A stretch of DNA of 64,000 nucleotides from Micromonospora yasonensis (GTDB taxonomy: Bacteria; Actinomycetota; Actinomycetes; Mycobacteriales; Micromonosporaceae): NCBI RefSeq assembly GCF_026013475.1, contig NZ_JAPDPH010000005.1, positions 1 through 64,000 of the forward strand. Reading direction: 5' to 3'. Below the pieces are notes generated by a model. The model made no database searches. It was given only the letters and a program-made list of their open reading frames with translations, and was not told where the DNA came from. Position 1 is the first letter of the stretch; the number at the start of each line of letters is the position of its first letter. The position numbers and the translations under genes are program-made. This document shows positions 8,480-16,573 of the stretch, piece after piece.

Positions 8480-9585
8480 GCGAGACGACACCCACGGCCA
8501 CCCCGGAACGGGCGGCGGGGCTGCCGGCCCAGTCGCCGCCGGTCGACCCGGCCGAGACGGCCAAGGCCGAGGCGCCGGCGGGGCTCTCCTGGTGGCGCGG
8601 GGACGGCGGGGAGGGCGCCAAGCGCAACCTCGGCCTGCTGGCCACCCTGGTGGTGCTGGTCGTCATCGGCATCCTCACCCGGCCCGACCTCTACGGGAAC
8701 GCGAGCTGGGTGTGGGGCAACACGCTCACCATCCTCAAGCTCGCCTCGGTGGTCGGCGTGGTCACCGTCGGGATGACCTTCGTGATCATCGGCGGCGGCA
8801 TCGACCTGTCGGTCGGCGCGATCGTCGCGCTCGCCGGGGTCTGGTGCACCACGCTCGCCACCCAGAGCTACGGCGCCGGCGGCATGATCTTCAGCGCGCT
8901 GACCGTCGGGCTCGCCGTCGGCGTGGTGAACGGCCTGCTCATCTCGTACGGGCGGCTGGTGCCGTTCATCGCCACGCTGGCCATGATGGTGGCCGCCCGG
9001 GGCCTGGCCGCCCAGATCTCCGGCAAGCAGACCCAGGTCTCGAACAACCAGTTCATCAACGGCATCGCCAGCACCAACGTGCTCGGCATCCCGCTGCTGG
9101 TCTACATCCTCGCCGCAGTGGTGATCGCCGGCTGGGTGCTGCTCAACCGGACCACCTTCGGCCGCCGTACGGTGGCGGTCGGCGGCAACCCGGAGGCGGC
9201 CCGGCTCGCCGGCATCAACGTCCGCCGGCACACGCTGCTGCTCTACGCGCTCTCCGGCCTCTGCTGCGGCATCGCCGCGGTCATGCTGACCGCGCAGGCC
9301 ACCTCCGCCCAGGCGGCGATGGCGAACCTCTACGAGCTGGACGCGATCGCCGCCGCGATCATTGGCGGCACGCTGCTCAGCGGCGGGCGGGGCACCATCG
9401 TCGGTTCCCTGCTCGGGGTAATCATCTTCTCCACCATCACCAACCTCTTCGCCATCAACGGCCTCTCCACGGAGGCGCAGAACATGGTCAAGGGCGGCAT
9501 CATCGTCGCCGCCGTCCTGGTCCAGCAGGTCCAGTTCGGCAGCCTCACCCAGTTCCTCCACCGCAACCGGACCACCACCACCTGA
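8476..9585 (+). CDS. Sugar ABC transporter permease (RbsC-type)
   Basis: The 369-residue membrane protein of the BPD_transp_2 family has about ten hydrophobic segments after a 45-residue polar N-terminus. It has the family's ITVGMTFVIIGGGIDLSVGAIVAL-like region, seen here as VTVGMTFVIIGGGIDLSVGAI, and later VAVGGNPEAARLAGINVRR, the coupling loop to the ATPase. It forms the translocation path of a ribose/xylose/inositol-type importer with the ATPase before it and the lipoprotein after it. The ATG at 8476 behind GGAGG is preferred to the GTG at 8458. A hydrophobic C-terminus with IVGSLLGVIIFSTITNLFAING completes the fold. Confidence 0.92.
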   Translation: MSETTPTATPERAAGLPAQSPPVDPAETAKAEAPAGLSWWRGDGGEGAKRNLGLLATLVVLVVIGILTRPDLYGNASWVWGNTLTILKLASVVGVVTVGMTFVIIGGGIDLSVGAIVALAGVWCTTLATQSYGAGGMIFSALTVGLAVGVVNGLLISYGRLVPFIATLAMMVAARGLAAQISGKQTQVSNNQFINGIASTNVLGIPLLVYILAAVVIAGWVLLNRTTFGRRTVAVGGNPEAARLAGINVRRHTLLLYALSGLCCGIAAVMLTAQATSAQAAMANLYELDAIAAAIIGGTLLSGGRGTIVGSLLGVIIFSTITNLFAINGLSTEAQNMVKGGIIVAAVLVQQVQFGSLTQFLHRNRTTTT

Positions 9586-9676
9586 GTTCACCGCGACACC
9601 GGCGGCCACCTCGACAGCGACGGTGGCCGGGCCCAGCACACCCTTTTTCACCCCACCACCTCATCAGGAGGCCGTT

Positions 9677-10729
9677 ATGACAACGCAGGGTCGCGACCTG
9701 TCGCGCCGCCGGCTGCTCTTCGGCGGGGCCGCGCTCTCCGCCGGCGTAGTGCTCGCCGGCTGCACCAGCAACGAGCAGGAGCCCACCTCCGCGCAGACCA
9801 AGGCCGCGGCGACCGGCGGCAACAGCGAGCCGGGCAAGAAGGTGACCATCGGCTTCTCCGCCCCGGCCGCCGACCACGGCTGGATCGCCGCCATCACCAA
9901 CAACGCCAAGGCGCAGGCCGGGGCGTACTCCGACGTGGAGCTCAAGTCGGTGGAGGCCGGCGCGGACGCGGCGGCCCAGCGCGCCGCGCTGTCCACCCTG
10001 ATCTCCCAGAAGCCCGACGTGATCGTGCTGCTGCCGCACGACGGCAAGGAGCTCAACGCGTTCGGCCTGGAGGCGATGAAGGCCGGCATCCCGGTGGTCA
10101 ACCTGGACCGGGCCTTCCCCGACGCCCGGGCCTACCGGCTGCAGATCAAGGGCGACAACTACGGCATGGGTGTGGCCGCCGCCACCTACATCGCCGAGCA
10201 GCTCAAGGCCAAGGGCGTCAGCAACCCGATCATCGGGGAGATCCCCGGCATCGACTCCCTGGAGCTGACCCAGGAACGCTCCAAGGGCTTCGCCGACACC
10301 CTCGCCTCGTACGGCCTGAAGGTGGCCAACCGCCGCCCGGCCGAGTTCACCGCCGACTCGGGGCAGCAGGCCGCCACCGGCCTGTTCCAGGCGCTGCCCA
10401 AGATCGACGCGATCTGGAACCACGACGACGACCAGGGCATCGGGGTCCTCGCCGCGGTCAACCAGGCCAACCGCAAGGACTTCTTCATGGTCGGCGGCGC
10501 CGGCTCGAAGAAGGCGATGGAGGACATCAAGGCCGACAACACCGTGCTGAAGGCGACCGTCACCTACAGCCCCTCGATGGCCTCCTCGGCCATCTCGCTG
10601 GCCCGGCTCATCGGCCAGAAGAAGGGCATGTCGGACCTGGTGGAGCTCCAGGTCCCGAAGGAGATCGTGCTCGCCTCGGAGACGATCACCAAGGAGAACG
10701 CGAGCGACTACCTGAAGCTCGGGTTCTGA
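9677..10729 (+). CDS. Sugar-binding lipoprotein of ABC importer
   Basis: The 350-residue periplasmic-binding-protein (type 1, RbsB-like) has a signal with a twin-arginine stretch (SRRRLLFGG) and lipobox LAGC, lipidated at Cys29, so it is anchored outside the membrane. The mature part starts VTIGFSAPAADHGWIAAI and contains DVIVLLPHDGKELN and GIPVVNLDR, typical of the ribose/inositol group. The ATG at 9677 follows AGGAGG. It lies 91 bases after the permease, consistent with a separately tuned, highly expressed binding protein in the same operon. The ligand is not readable; the Gfo/Idh/MocA gene downstream and the inositol phosphate synthase suggest an inositol or related polyol. Confidence 0.9.
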   Translation: MTTQGRDLSRRRLLFGGAALSAGVVLAGCTSNEQEPTSAQTKAAATGGNSEPGKKVTIGFSAPAADHGWIAAITNNAKAQAGAYSDVELKSVEAGADAAAQRAALSTLISQKPDVIVLLPHDGKELNAFGLEAMKAGIPVVNLDRAFPDARAYRLQIKGDNYGMGVAAATYIAEQLKAKGVSNPIIGEIPGIDSLELTQERSKGFADTLASYGLKVANRRPAEFTADSGQQAATGLFQALPKIDAIWNHDDDQGIGVLAAVNQANRKDFFMVGGAGSKKAMEDIKADNTVLKATVTYSPSMASSAISLARLIGQKKGMSDLVELQVPKEIVLASETITKENASDYLKLGF

Positions 10730-10749
10730 CACACGGGGGGAGACCCACC

Positions 10750-11955
10750 TTGTCCACTCACGACAGACTCCTGCGGGTCGGCATGGTCGGCTACGCGTTC
10801 ATGGGCGCCGCGCACTCCCAGGCGTGGCGCACCGTGAACCGGGTGTACGACCTGCCCGCGCGGGTGCGGATGGCGCTCATCAGCGGCCGGGACGGCGCGA
10901 AGGTGGCCGAGGCCGCCGACCGGCTCGGCTGGGAGGGGCACACCACGGACTGGCGCCGCCTGGTCGAGTCCGATGAGATCGACGTGGTCGACATCTGCAC
11001 ACCAGGGGACAGCCACTGCGAGATCGCCATCGCCGCGTTGGCCGCCGGCAAGCACGTGCTCTGCGAGAAACCCCTCGCGAACACCGTCGCCGAGGCCCGG
11101 GAGATGGCGGCGGCCGCCGCCCGCGCCCGGACCGCCGGGGTACGCACGATGTGCGGGTTCAACTATCGCCGGGTGCCCGCGGTCACCATGATGCGGCAGC
11201 TCGTCGCCGACGGGCGGCTCGGCGAGATCCGGCACGTCCGCGCGGTGTACCTGCAGGACTGGATCGTCGATCCGCAGTTCCCGCTGGTCTGGCGGTTGCA
11301 GAAGGACAAGGCGGGCTCCGGCGCGCTGGGTGACATCGGTGCGCACATCATCGACCTCACCCAGTTCGTCACCGGCCAGCTGATCACCGGGGTCAGCGCG
11401 GCGACCGAGACCTTCGTCAAGGAACGGCCGTTGCCGGCCGGGTCGAGCGGCCTGGCTGCGCAGGCCGACGGCCACGGCCAGGCGATGGGCGAGGTCACGG
11501 TGGACGACGCGGCGGTCTTCGTGGCCCGGCTCGACGGGGGCGCGCTCGCCACGTACGAGGCGAGCCGGTTCGCCACGGGCCGCAAGAACGCGCTCCGGGT
11601 GGAGATCAACGGATCGCTCGGCTCGGTGGTGTTCGACCTGGAACGCCTCAACGAGCTGGAGTTCTACGACGCCACCCGGCCCAGCGCCGAGCAGGGCTTC
11701 ACCCGGATCCTGGTGACCGAGCCGGAGCACCCGTACCTGTCGGCCTGGTGGCCGCCCGGCCACATCATCGGCTACGAGCACTCCTTCACCCATCAGATGC
11801 GCGACTTCGTCGAGGCGGTCGCCACCGGCACCGACCCGGCGCCGTCGTTCGCCGACGCGTTGCAGGTCCAGCTCGTGCTGGACGCGGTGGCCCGATCGGC
11901 CGAGCTGGCCACGTGGACGGAGGTGGAGCCCGCGCTGGCCGAACTGGCCGCCTGA
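10750..11955 (+). CDS. Gfo/Idh/MocA family oxidoreductase
   Basis: The 401-residue NAD(P)-dependent dehydrogenase has an N-terminal Rossmann fold (VGMVGYAFMGAAHSQAW), the conserved CEKPLANTVAEA with the family's EKP lysine at about residue 100, and a C-terminal substrate domain with GSGALGDIGAHIIDLTQFV that includes the conserved GxxxDxGxHxxD pattern. Enzymes of this family oxidise or epimerise sugars and inositols. The TTG start at 10750 sits behind GGGGGGAG and gives the normal N-terminus. It is the last gene of the ROK-importer operon, and probably acts on the imported compound after uptake. Confidence 0.92.
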   Translation: MSTHDRLLRVGMVGYAFMGAAHSQAWRTVNRVYDLPARVRMALISGRDGAKVAEAADRLGWEGHTTDWRRLVESDEIDVVDICTPGDSHCEIAIAALAAGKHVLCEKPLANTVAEAREMAAAAARARTAGVRTMCGFNYRRVPAVTMMRQLVADGRLGEIRHVRAVYLQDWIVDPQFPLVWRLQKDKAGSGALGDIGAHIIDLTQFVTGQLITGVSAATETFVKERPLPAGSSGLAAQADGHGQAMGEVTVDDAAVFVARLDGGALATYEASRFATGRKNALRVEINGSLGSVVFDLERLNELEFYDATRPSAEQGFTRILVTEPEHPYLSAWWPPGHIIGYEHSFTHQMRDFVEAVATGTDPAPSFADALQVQLVLDAVARSAELATWTEVEPALAELAA

Positions 11956-11989
11956 CCCGACGCGGCGCCCGCCGGCGCCGCCCGACCAG

Positions 11990-12139
11990 CTTCCCGGAGT
12001 CGACCGGCGAGGGCCCGCCGCGGTTGCGCCCCGCGGCGGGGACGAGGTCGACCTCGGGAAGCGTGCCGCCGGAGTCCTCCGCGGCACGACCAGCACGGCC
12101 GTCCGGTGCGGCCGGACCGGGATTCCCCGGCCGCACCGG
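11990..12139 (+). other. Structured intergenic region with three strong hairpins
   Basis: The 218 bases between the oxidoreductase and the inositol phosphate synthase hold no gene but three stems. The first is a long one: 11990-12005 pairs with 12046-12061 (one 2-base mismatch) enclosing CCCGCCGCGG (12014-12023) with CCGCGGCGGG (12031-12040). The second is CGTGCCGC (12062-12069) with GCGGCACG (12081-12088). The third is CCGGTGCGGCCGG (12103-12115) with CCGGCCGCACCGG (12127-12139). No T-tract follows. They may terminate the importer operon or form a leader of the next one. Confidence 0.6.
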
Positions 12140-12173
12140 CGGGCCGGCCCGACGAGGACGGAAAGGAAACACG

Positions 12174-13322
12174 ATGCGTACGGGTGTCTGGCTGGTGGGA
12201 GCGCGCGGTTCGGTCGCGACCACCAGCATCGTCGGGGCACTGGCCCTGCGGGCCGGGCTCACCGGCCCGACCGGCTGCGTCACCGAGCTGCCCGACCTGC
12301 GCGGGCCGGCCCTGCCGGCCTTCGCCGACCTGGTATTCGGCGGCCACGACGTGGTGGCGTGTCCGCTCACCAAACGGGCCGAGGCGCTCGCCACCGCCGG
12401 GGTGGTGCCCGGCCGGCTGGTGGACGCCCTCGCCGGGGAACTGGCCGGCGTCGAGGAGGAGTTGCGGCCCGCCCCCAGCGGGGGCACCCAGGCGGACCGG
12501 ATCGACGCGGTGGCCCGCGACCTGACCGCCTTCCGGGACGGGCACCGGCTGGACCGGGTGGTGGTGGTCAACGTCTCCGCCACCGAACCGGCCCCCGCCG
12601 CGCACCCGGCCCACCACGACCTCGCCGCGCTCCGGGACGCGCTCGCCGGCCCCGCCGACGTGCTGCCGCCCAGCTCGGCGTACGCGTACGCGGCGTTCAC
12701 CGCCGGCTGCCCGTACGTCGACTTCACGCCGTCCACCGGGGCCCGGCTGCCCGCCCTGGCGGCGCTGGCCGCCGAACGCGGCCTGCCGTACGCCGGGCAC
12801 GACGGCAAGACCGGGGAGACCCTGGTCAAGTCGGTGCTCGCGCCGATGTTCGCGATGCGGAACCTGGCGGTGCGCTCCTGGTCCGGGCTGAACCTGCTCG
12901 GCGGCGGGGACGGTGCCACGCTCGCCGAGCCGGCCGCGAACGCGGCCAAGGTGGCCAGCAAGCAGCGGGTGCTCGGGGAGACCCTCGGCTACGTCCCGCA
13001 GGGCGACACCCGGATCGACCACGTGGCGGAGCTGGGCGACTTCAAGACCGCCTGGGACCTGGTCACCTTCGCCGGTTTCCTCGGCACCGGGATGCGGATG
13101 GAGTTCACCTGGCACGGCTGCGACTCGGCGCTGGCCGCCCCGCTGGTGCTCGACCTGGCCCGGATCACCGCCGCCGCGCACGCCGCCGGCCGCACCGGGC
13201 CGCTGACCGAGCTGGCCTTCTTCTTCAAGGACGGCATCGGCGCACCCACCCACTCGCTGGCCGAGCAGTGGACCCTGCTCCGCGACTTCGTCGCCGGCCT
13301 GCACGCCGGGACGACCCGATGA
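12174..13322 (+). CDS. ino1: Inositol-3-phosphate (1L-myo-inositol-1-phosphate) synthase family protein
   Basis: The 382-residue protein begins with the NAD-binding loop GARGSVATTSIVGA and has the active-site region GHDGKTGETLVKSVLAPMFAMRNL followed by SWSGLNLLGGGDG, as in myo-inositol-1-phosphate synthases, which cyclise glucose 6-phosphate through oxidation, aldol closure and reduction. NVSATEP and PPSSAYAYAAFTAGCPYVDFTPS are also family segments. The ATG at 12174 follows GGAAAGG; the open frame continues upstream but runs through the hairpin region. It is the first gene of a coupled operon; its stop overlaps the ATG of the UbiA-like gene. In ebo clusters of other phyla this place is usually taken by a dehydroquinate-synthase-like cyclase, EboB. 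Confidence 0.9.
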   Translation: MRTGVWLVGARGSVATTSIVGALALRAGLTGPTGCVTELPDLRGPALPAFADLVFGGHDVVACPLTKRAEALATAGVVPGRLVDALAGELAGVEEELRPAPSGGTQADRIDAVARDLTAFRDGHRLDRVVVVNVSATEPAPAAHPAHHDLAALRDALAGPADVLPPSSAYAYAAFTAGCPYVDFTPSTGARLPALAALAAERGLPYAGHDGKTGETLVKSVLAPMFAMRNLAVRSWSGLNLLGGGDGATLAEPAANAAKVASKQRVLGETLGYVPQGDTRIDHVAELGDFKTAWDLVTFAGFLGTGMRMEFTWHGCDSALAAPLVLDLARITAAAHAAGRTGPLTELAFFFKDGIGAPTHSLAEQWTLLRDFVAGLHAGTTR

Positions 13323-14206
13323 GTCGCCTCGCCGACCTCGCCGAGCTGGTCCGGGCGCCCGCCGCGCTCTCCGTACCGGGGGACGTGCTGGCCGGCGCGG
13401 CGGCGGCCGGCACGCTGGACCGGCGTACGCCCGCGCTGGCCGGGGCGTCGGTGCTGCTCTACTGGGCCGGCATGGCGGGCAACGACTGGGCCGACCGGCG
13501 GCTGGACGCGGTCGAACGCCCCGAGCGACCGATCCCGTCGGGCCGGGTCCACCCGGCCGCCGCGCTCGGTGTCGCCGCCGGCCTGACCGCCGCGGGAGTC
13601 GCCCTCGCCACCGCCGCCGGTGGCCGGCGCGCCGCCGCCGTCGCGGTTCCGCTCGCCGCCGCGATCTGGGGGTACGACCTGCTCGCCAAGGACACCGCGG
13701 CCGGTCCGGCCGTGATGGCCGCCTGCCGGGGCCTGGACGTCCTGCTCGGCGCGAGCGCCGGGCCGGGCCGCCGGGGTGCGGCGCGACCCGTGCGGCGGGC
13801 GGCGCCGGCGTTGCTCCGGGCGGTGCCGGCGGCGCTGACCGTGGCCGCGCACACCTGGACCGTCACCGCGCTGTCCCGGCGCGAGGTCTCCGGCGCGGAC
13901 CGGCGGCTGCCCCGGGCCACCCTGGCCGGCACCGCCCTGGTCGCGGCCACCGCGCTGGGCCGCGCCGACCCGGTCCCGATGGCGCTCGCCGCCGGCTACG
14001 CCACCCGGTACGGCGCCGCGCAGGCGAAGGTGCTCGCCGACCCGTCGCCGCCCCGGGTACGGGCCGCCGTCGGCGCGGGCATCACCGGGCTGCCCGCCCT
14101 GCAGGGCGCGCTGACCGCCCGGGCCGGCGCCCGGTACCTCGGCCTCGCCGTCGCCGCGGCCGCGCCGCTCGGCCGCCGCCTGGCCCGACTCATCTCACCG
14201 ACATGA
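13319..14206 (+). CDS. UbiA-type prenyltransferase, SCO3242/EboC-like
   Basis: The 295-residue membrane protein of the UbiA superfamily has the first Asp motif NDWADRRLD (about residues 55-63), preceded by YWAGMAG, and a second Asp motif YDLLAKD. It has about eight hydrophobic segments. Such enzymes transfer a prenyl chain from a diphosphate to an acceptor, here inside the membrane. The start overlaps the ino1 stop (ATGA), and the stop overlaps the next ATG. The neighbouring polyprenyl synthase at 19148 could supply the donor, and the cyclase product or an isomer of it could be the acceptor; both links are inference. It is rather short in its C-terminal half and rich in Ala and Arg. Confidence 0.82.
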   Translation: MSRLADLAELVRAPAALSVPGDVLAGAAAAGTLDRRTPALAGASVLLYWAGMAGNDWADRRLDAVERPERPIPSGRVHPAAALGVAAGLTAAGVALATAAGGRRAAAVAVPLAAAIWGYDLLAKDTAAGPAVMAACRGLDVLLGASAGPGRRGAARPVRRAAPALLRAVPAALTVAAHTWTVTALSRREVSGADRRLPRATLAGTALVAATALGRADPVPMALAAGYATRYGAAQAKVLADPSPPRVRAAVGAGITGLPALQGALTARAGARYLGLAVAAAAPLGRRLARLISPT

Positions 14207-15069
14207 CCGCCCGACCGGCGCTCGACCCCACCGCCCTGCGCTTCGGGTACGGGACCAACGGCTTCGCCAACCACCGCCTCACCGACGCGCTCGCGGTCCT
14301 GGCCGACCTCGGCTACCACGGCGTGGCGCTCACCCTGGACCACGACCACCTGGACCCGTTCGCGCCGGAGCTGGCCCGCCGGGTCGCCGCCGTCGCCGGG
14401 CGGCTGAGCGCCCTCGGTCTCGGGGTGGTGGTCGAGACCGGGGCCCGCTACCTGCTCGACCCGTGGCACAAGCACGCCCCGACGCTGCTGCACGACGACC
14501 CGGCGCTGCGGATCGAGTTCCTCCGCCGGGCGGTCCGGATCGGCGCGGACCTGGGCGCGGAGGCGGTCTCCTTCTGGGCCGGCGTACGCCCGCCCGAGGT
14601 GCCGGCCGAAGTCGCCCGGGACCGCCTGGTCGCTGGCTGCGCCACGGTGTGCGCCGAGGCGGAGGCGGCCGGCGTGCCGCTCGGTTTCGAACCCGAGCCG
14701 GGAATGCTGGTCGAGGACATCGCCGGGTGGCGGTGGCTGCGCGACGCGCTCGGCGCGCCGCCCCGGTTCGGCATCACCCTCGATATCGGGCACTGCCGCT
14801 GCCTCGAGCCGGCCCCGGTGCCCGACTGCGTGGCCGCGGTCGCCGAGCACCTGGTCAACGTGCAGATCGACGACATGCGCCGGGGTGTGCACGAGCACCT
14901 GGAGTTCGGCACCGGCGAGATCGACTTCCCGCCGGTGCTGCGCGCCCTCGCCGACGCCGGCTACCGCGGGCTGGTGGCGGTGGAGCTGCCCCGGCACTCG
15001 CACGCCGCGCCGGCCGTCGCCGCCCGCTCACTCGACTTCCTGCGCACCGCCGCCAAAGGCGGTGGCTGA
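14203..15069 (+). CDS. Sugar phosphate isomerase/epimerase (AP endonuclease 2-type TIM barrel)
   Basis: The 288-residue protein is a xylose-isomerase-like TIM barrel. The metal-binding residues are visible in order: GFEPEPGMLVED (Glu), GITLDIGHCRC (Asp and His), VNVQIDDMRRGVHEHLEFGTGEIDFPPVL (His and Glu) and LVAVELPRHSHAAP (Glu). These match the IolE/IolI group that isomerises sugars or inosose. The ATGA overlap with the UbiA gene shows coupling. It lies inside the ebo operon and shares its fold with EboE at 16573, but the two are only distantly alike. The substrate is unknown. Confidence 0.85.
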   Translation: MTARPALDPTALRFGYGTNGFANHRLTDALAVLADLGYHGVALTLDHDHLDPFAPELARRVAAVAGRLSALGLGVVVETGARYLLDPWHKHAPTLLHDDPALRIEFLRRAVRIGADLGAEAVSFWAGVRPPEVPAEVARDRLVAGCATVCAEAEAAGVPLGFEPEPGMLVEDIAGWRWLRDALGAPPRFGITLDIGHCRCLEPAPVPDCVAAVAEHLVNVQIDDMRRGVHEHLEFGTGEIDFPPVLRALADAGYRGLVAVELPRHSHAAPAVAARSLDFLRTAAKGGG

Positions 15070-15101
15070 CCACCTGCCATCCGCTGGAAAGGGGAGACGG
15101 C

Positions 15102-15722
15102 ATGACACCCGACCGACTGCGCGCCGCGCTGCACGACGTATCCGATCCGCAATGGTTGGACGCGGCCCTGCGCCGCGTCGCCACCGAACCCGCCGCGATC
15201 GCGCGGCTGTTCGCCGCCGCCGCCCGGCGGTGCGGTCGGGGGCCGCTTCCCGACCCGCCCGGCTGGACCGCCGACGAGGCCGCCCGGGCGCTGCTGCTCA
15301 CCGCGCTCCCCGGCGACCACGCCGTGCTGGCCGACTCGCTATACCGGCACGGCGACGCCGCCGAGAAGCGGGCCGTGCTGCGCGCCCTGCCGCTGCTGCC
15401 GATCGGGGCCGAGTGCGTGCCGCTGCTGCACGACGCGATCCGCACCAACGACACCCGCCTGATCGCTGCCGCGCTCGGCCCGTACGCCCGGCACCTTGAG
15501 CAGGCGGCCTGGCGGCAGGCCGTGCTGAAGTGCGTCTTCACCGGCGTACCGCTGGCCGTGGTGGACGACCTGGACGGCCGGGCGGACGGCGAGCTGGCGG
15601 CGATGCTGGCCGCGCTCGCCGCCGAACGGTACGCAGCCGGCCGGAGCATGCCGGCCGACGCCACCGACCTGCTCGCCCGGCTCGGCGCCGGCTCGCACCC
15701 CACCACCGCCTTGGAGGCGTGA
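15102..15722 (+). CDS. eboA: EboA domain-containing protein
   Basis: The 206-residue, helix-rich protein matches the EboA family. The diagnostic stretch runs from DEAARALLLTALPGDH through RAVLRALPLLPIGAECVPLLHDAIRTNDTRLIAAALGPYARHLEQAAWRQAVLKCVFTGVPLAVVDDLDGRADGELAAMLAALAAERYAAGR, with the Ala-Trp-Arg-Gln-x-Val-Leu-Lys core. There is no signal peptide or membrane segment. EboA has no known activity; the ebo genes are known for moving a scytonemin precursor to the periplasm in cyanobacteria and occur in many phyla and in algal plastids. The ATG at 15102 follows GGAAAGGGGAG. Its TGA overlaps the ATG of the TatD-like gene. Confidence 0.9.
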   Translation: MTPDRLRAALHDVSDPQWLDAALRRVATEPAAIARLFAAAARRCGRGPLPDPPGWTADEAARALLLTALPGDHAVLADSLYRHGDAAEKRAVLRALPLLPIGAECVPLLHDAIRTNDTRLIAAALGPYARHLEQAAWRQAVLKCVFTGVPLAVVDDLDGRADGELAAMLAALAAERYAAGRSMPADATDLLARLGAGSHPTTALEA

Positions 15723-16573
15723 TGCGCATCTTCGACCCGCACATCCACATGACGTCCCGGACCACCGACGACTACGAGCGGATGGCCGCCGCCGGGGTAC
15801 GCGCGGTGGTGGAGCCGGCGTTCTGGCTCGGCCAGCCGCGCACCAGCGTCGACTCGTTCGTCGACTACTTCGACTCGCTGATCGGCTGGGAGCCGTTCCG
15901 GGCCGGGCAGTTCGGCGTCCGGCACCACGCCACCGTGGCGCTGAACCCGAAGGAGGCCAACGACCCGCGCTGCCGCCCGGTGCTCGACGTGCTCCCGCGC
16001 TACCTGGACAAGGACGGCGTGGTCGCGGTCGGCGAGATCGGCTACGACTCGATGACCCCGGCCGAGGACGCCGCCTTCGCCGGCCAGCTCGCCCTGGCCG
16101 TGGCGCACGACCTGCCGGCCCTGGTGCACACCCCGCACCGGGACAAGGCGCGCGGGGTCGAGCGGACCCTGGCCGTGGTGGCCGAGTCCGGTATCGAACC
16201 CGGCCGGGTGCTGGTCGACCACCTCAACGAGGTCACCGTGAAGCTGGTCCGGGACACCGGCTGCTGGCTGGGCTTCTCCATCTACCCGGAGACCAAGATG
16301 TCGCCGCCCCGGATGGTCGAGCTGCTGAAGACGTACGGGACCGAGCGGATGCTGGTCAACTCGGCCGCCGACTGGGGGCGCTCCGACCCGCTGCTCACCC
16401 GGGCCACCGGGGAGGCGATGCTGCTCGCCGGGTTCACCGAGGACGACGTGGACCGGGTGCTGTGGCGCAACCCGGTGGAGTTCTACGGCCAGTCCGGGCG
16501 GCTGGACCTCAGCGACCTGGACGCGCCGGAGCCCACCTTCGCCGGCAACTCGATCCTGCGCGGGGGCGAGTGA
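15722..16573 (+). CDS. TatD-like metal-dependent hydrolase (EboD-like)
   Basis: The 283-residue protein begins MRIFDPHIHMTSRTTDDYERM, with the HxH metal ligands of the amidohydrolase superfamily. It continues with VGEIGYDS (Glu), PALVHTPHRDKARG (His), VDHLNEVT (His) and NSAADWGRSDPLL (Asp). TatD-like enzymes hydrolyse phosphodiester or amide bonds in the cytoplasm; the natural substrate of the ebo version is unknown. The start overlaps the eboA stop (TGATG), and the stop overlaps the eboE start in the same way, so the three are translated as one unit. Confidence 0.88.
   Translation: MRIFDPHIHMTSRTTDDYERMAAAGVRAVVEPAFWLGQPRTSVDSFVDYFDSLIGWEPFRAGQFGVRHHATVALNPKEANDPRCRPVLDVLPRYLDKDGVVAVGEIGYDSMTPAEDAAFAGQLALAVAHDLPALVHTPHRDKARGVERTLAVVAESGIEPGRVLVDHLNEVTVKLVRDTGCWLGFSIYPETKMSPPRMVELLKTYGTERMLVNSAADWGRSDPLLTRATGEAMLLAGFTEDDVDRVLWRNPVEFYGQSGRLDLSDLDAPEPTFAGNSILRGGE

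Noticed and set aside
6627-8678. Minus-strand ORF of 683 codons over the ABC ATPase
   Set aside because: Antisense to a clear two-domain ABC ATPase; composition is Arg/Pro/Gly/Ala-rich and no family is seen.
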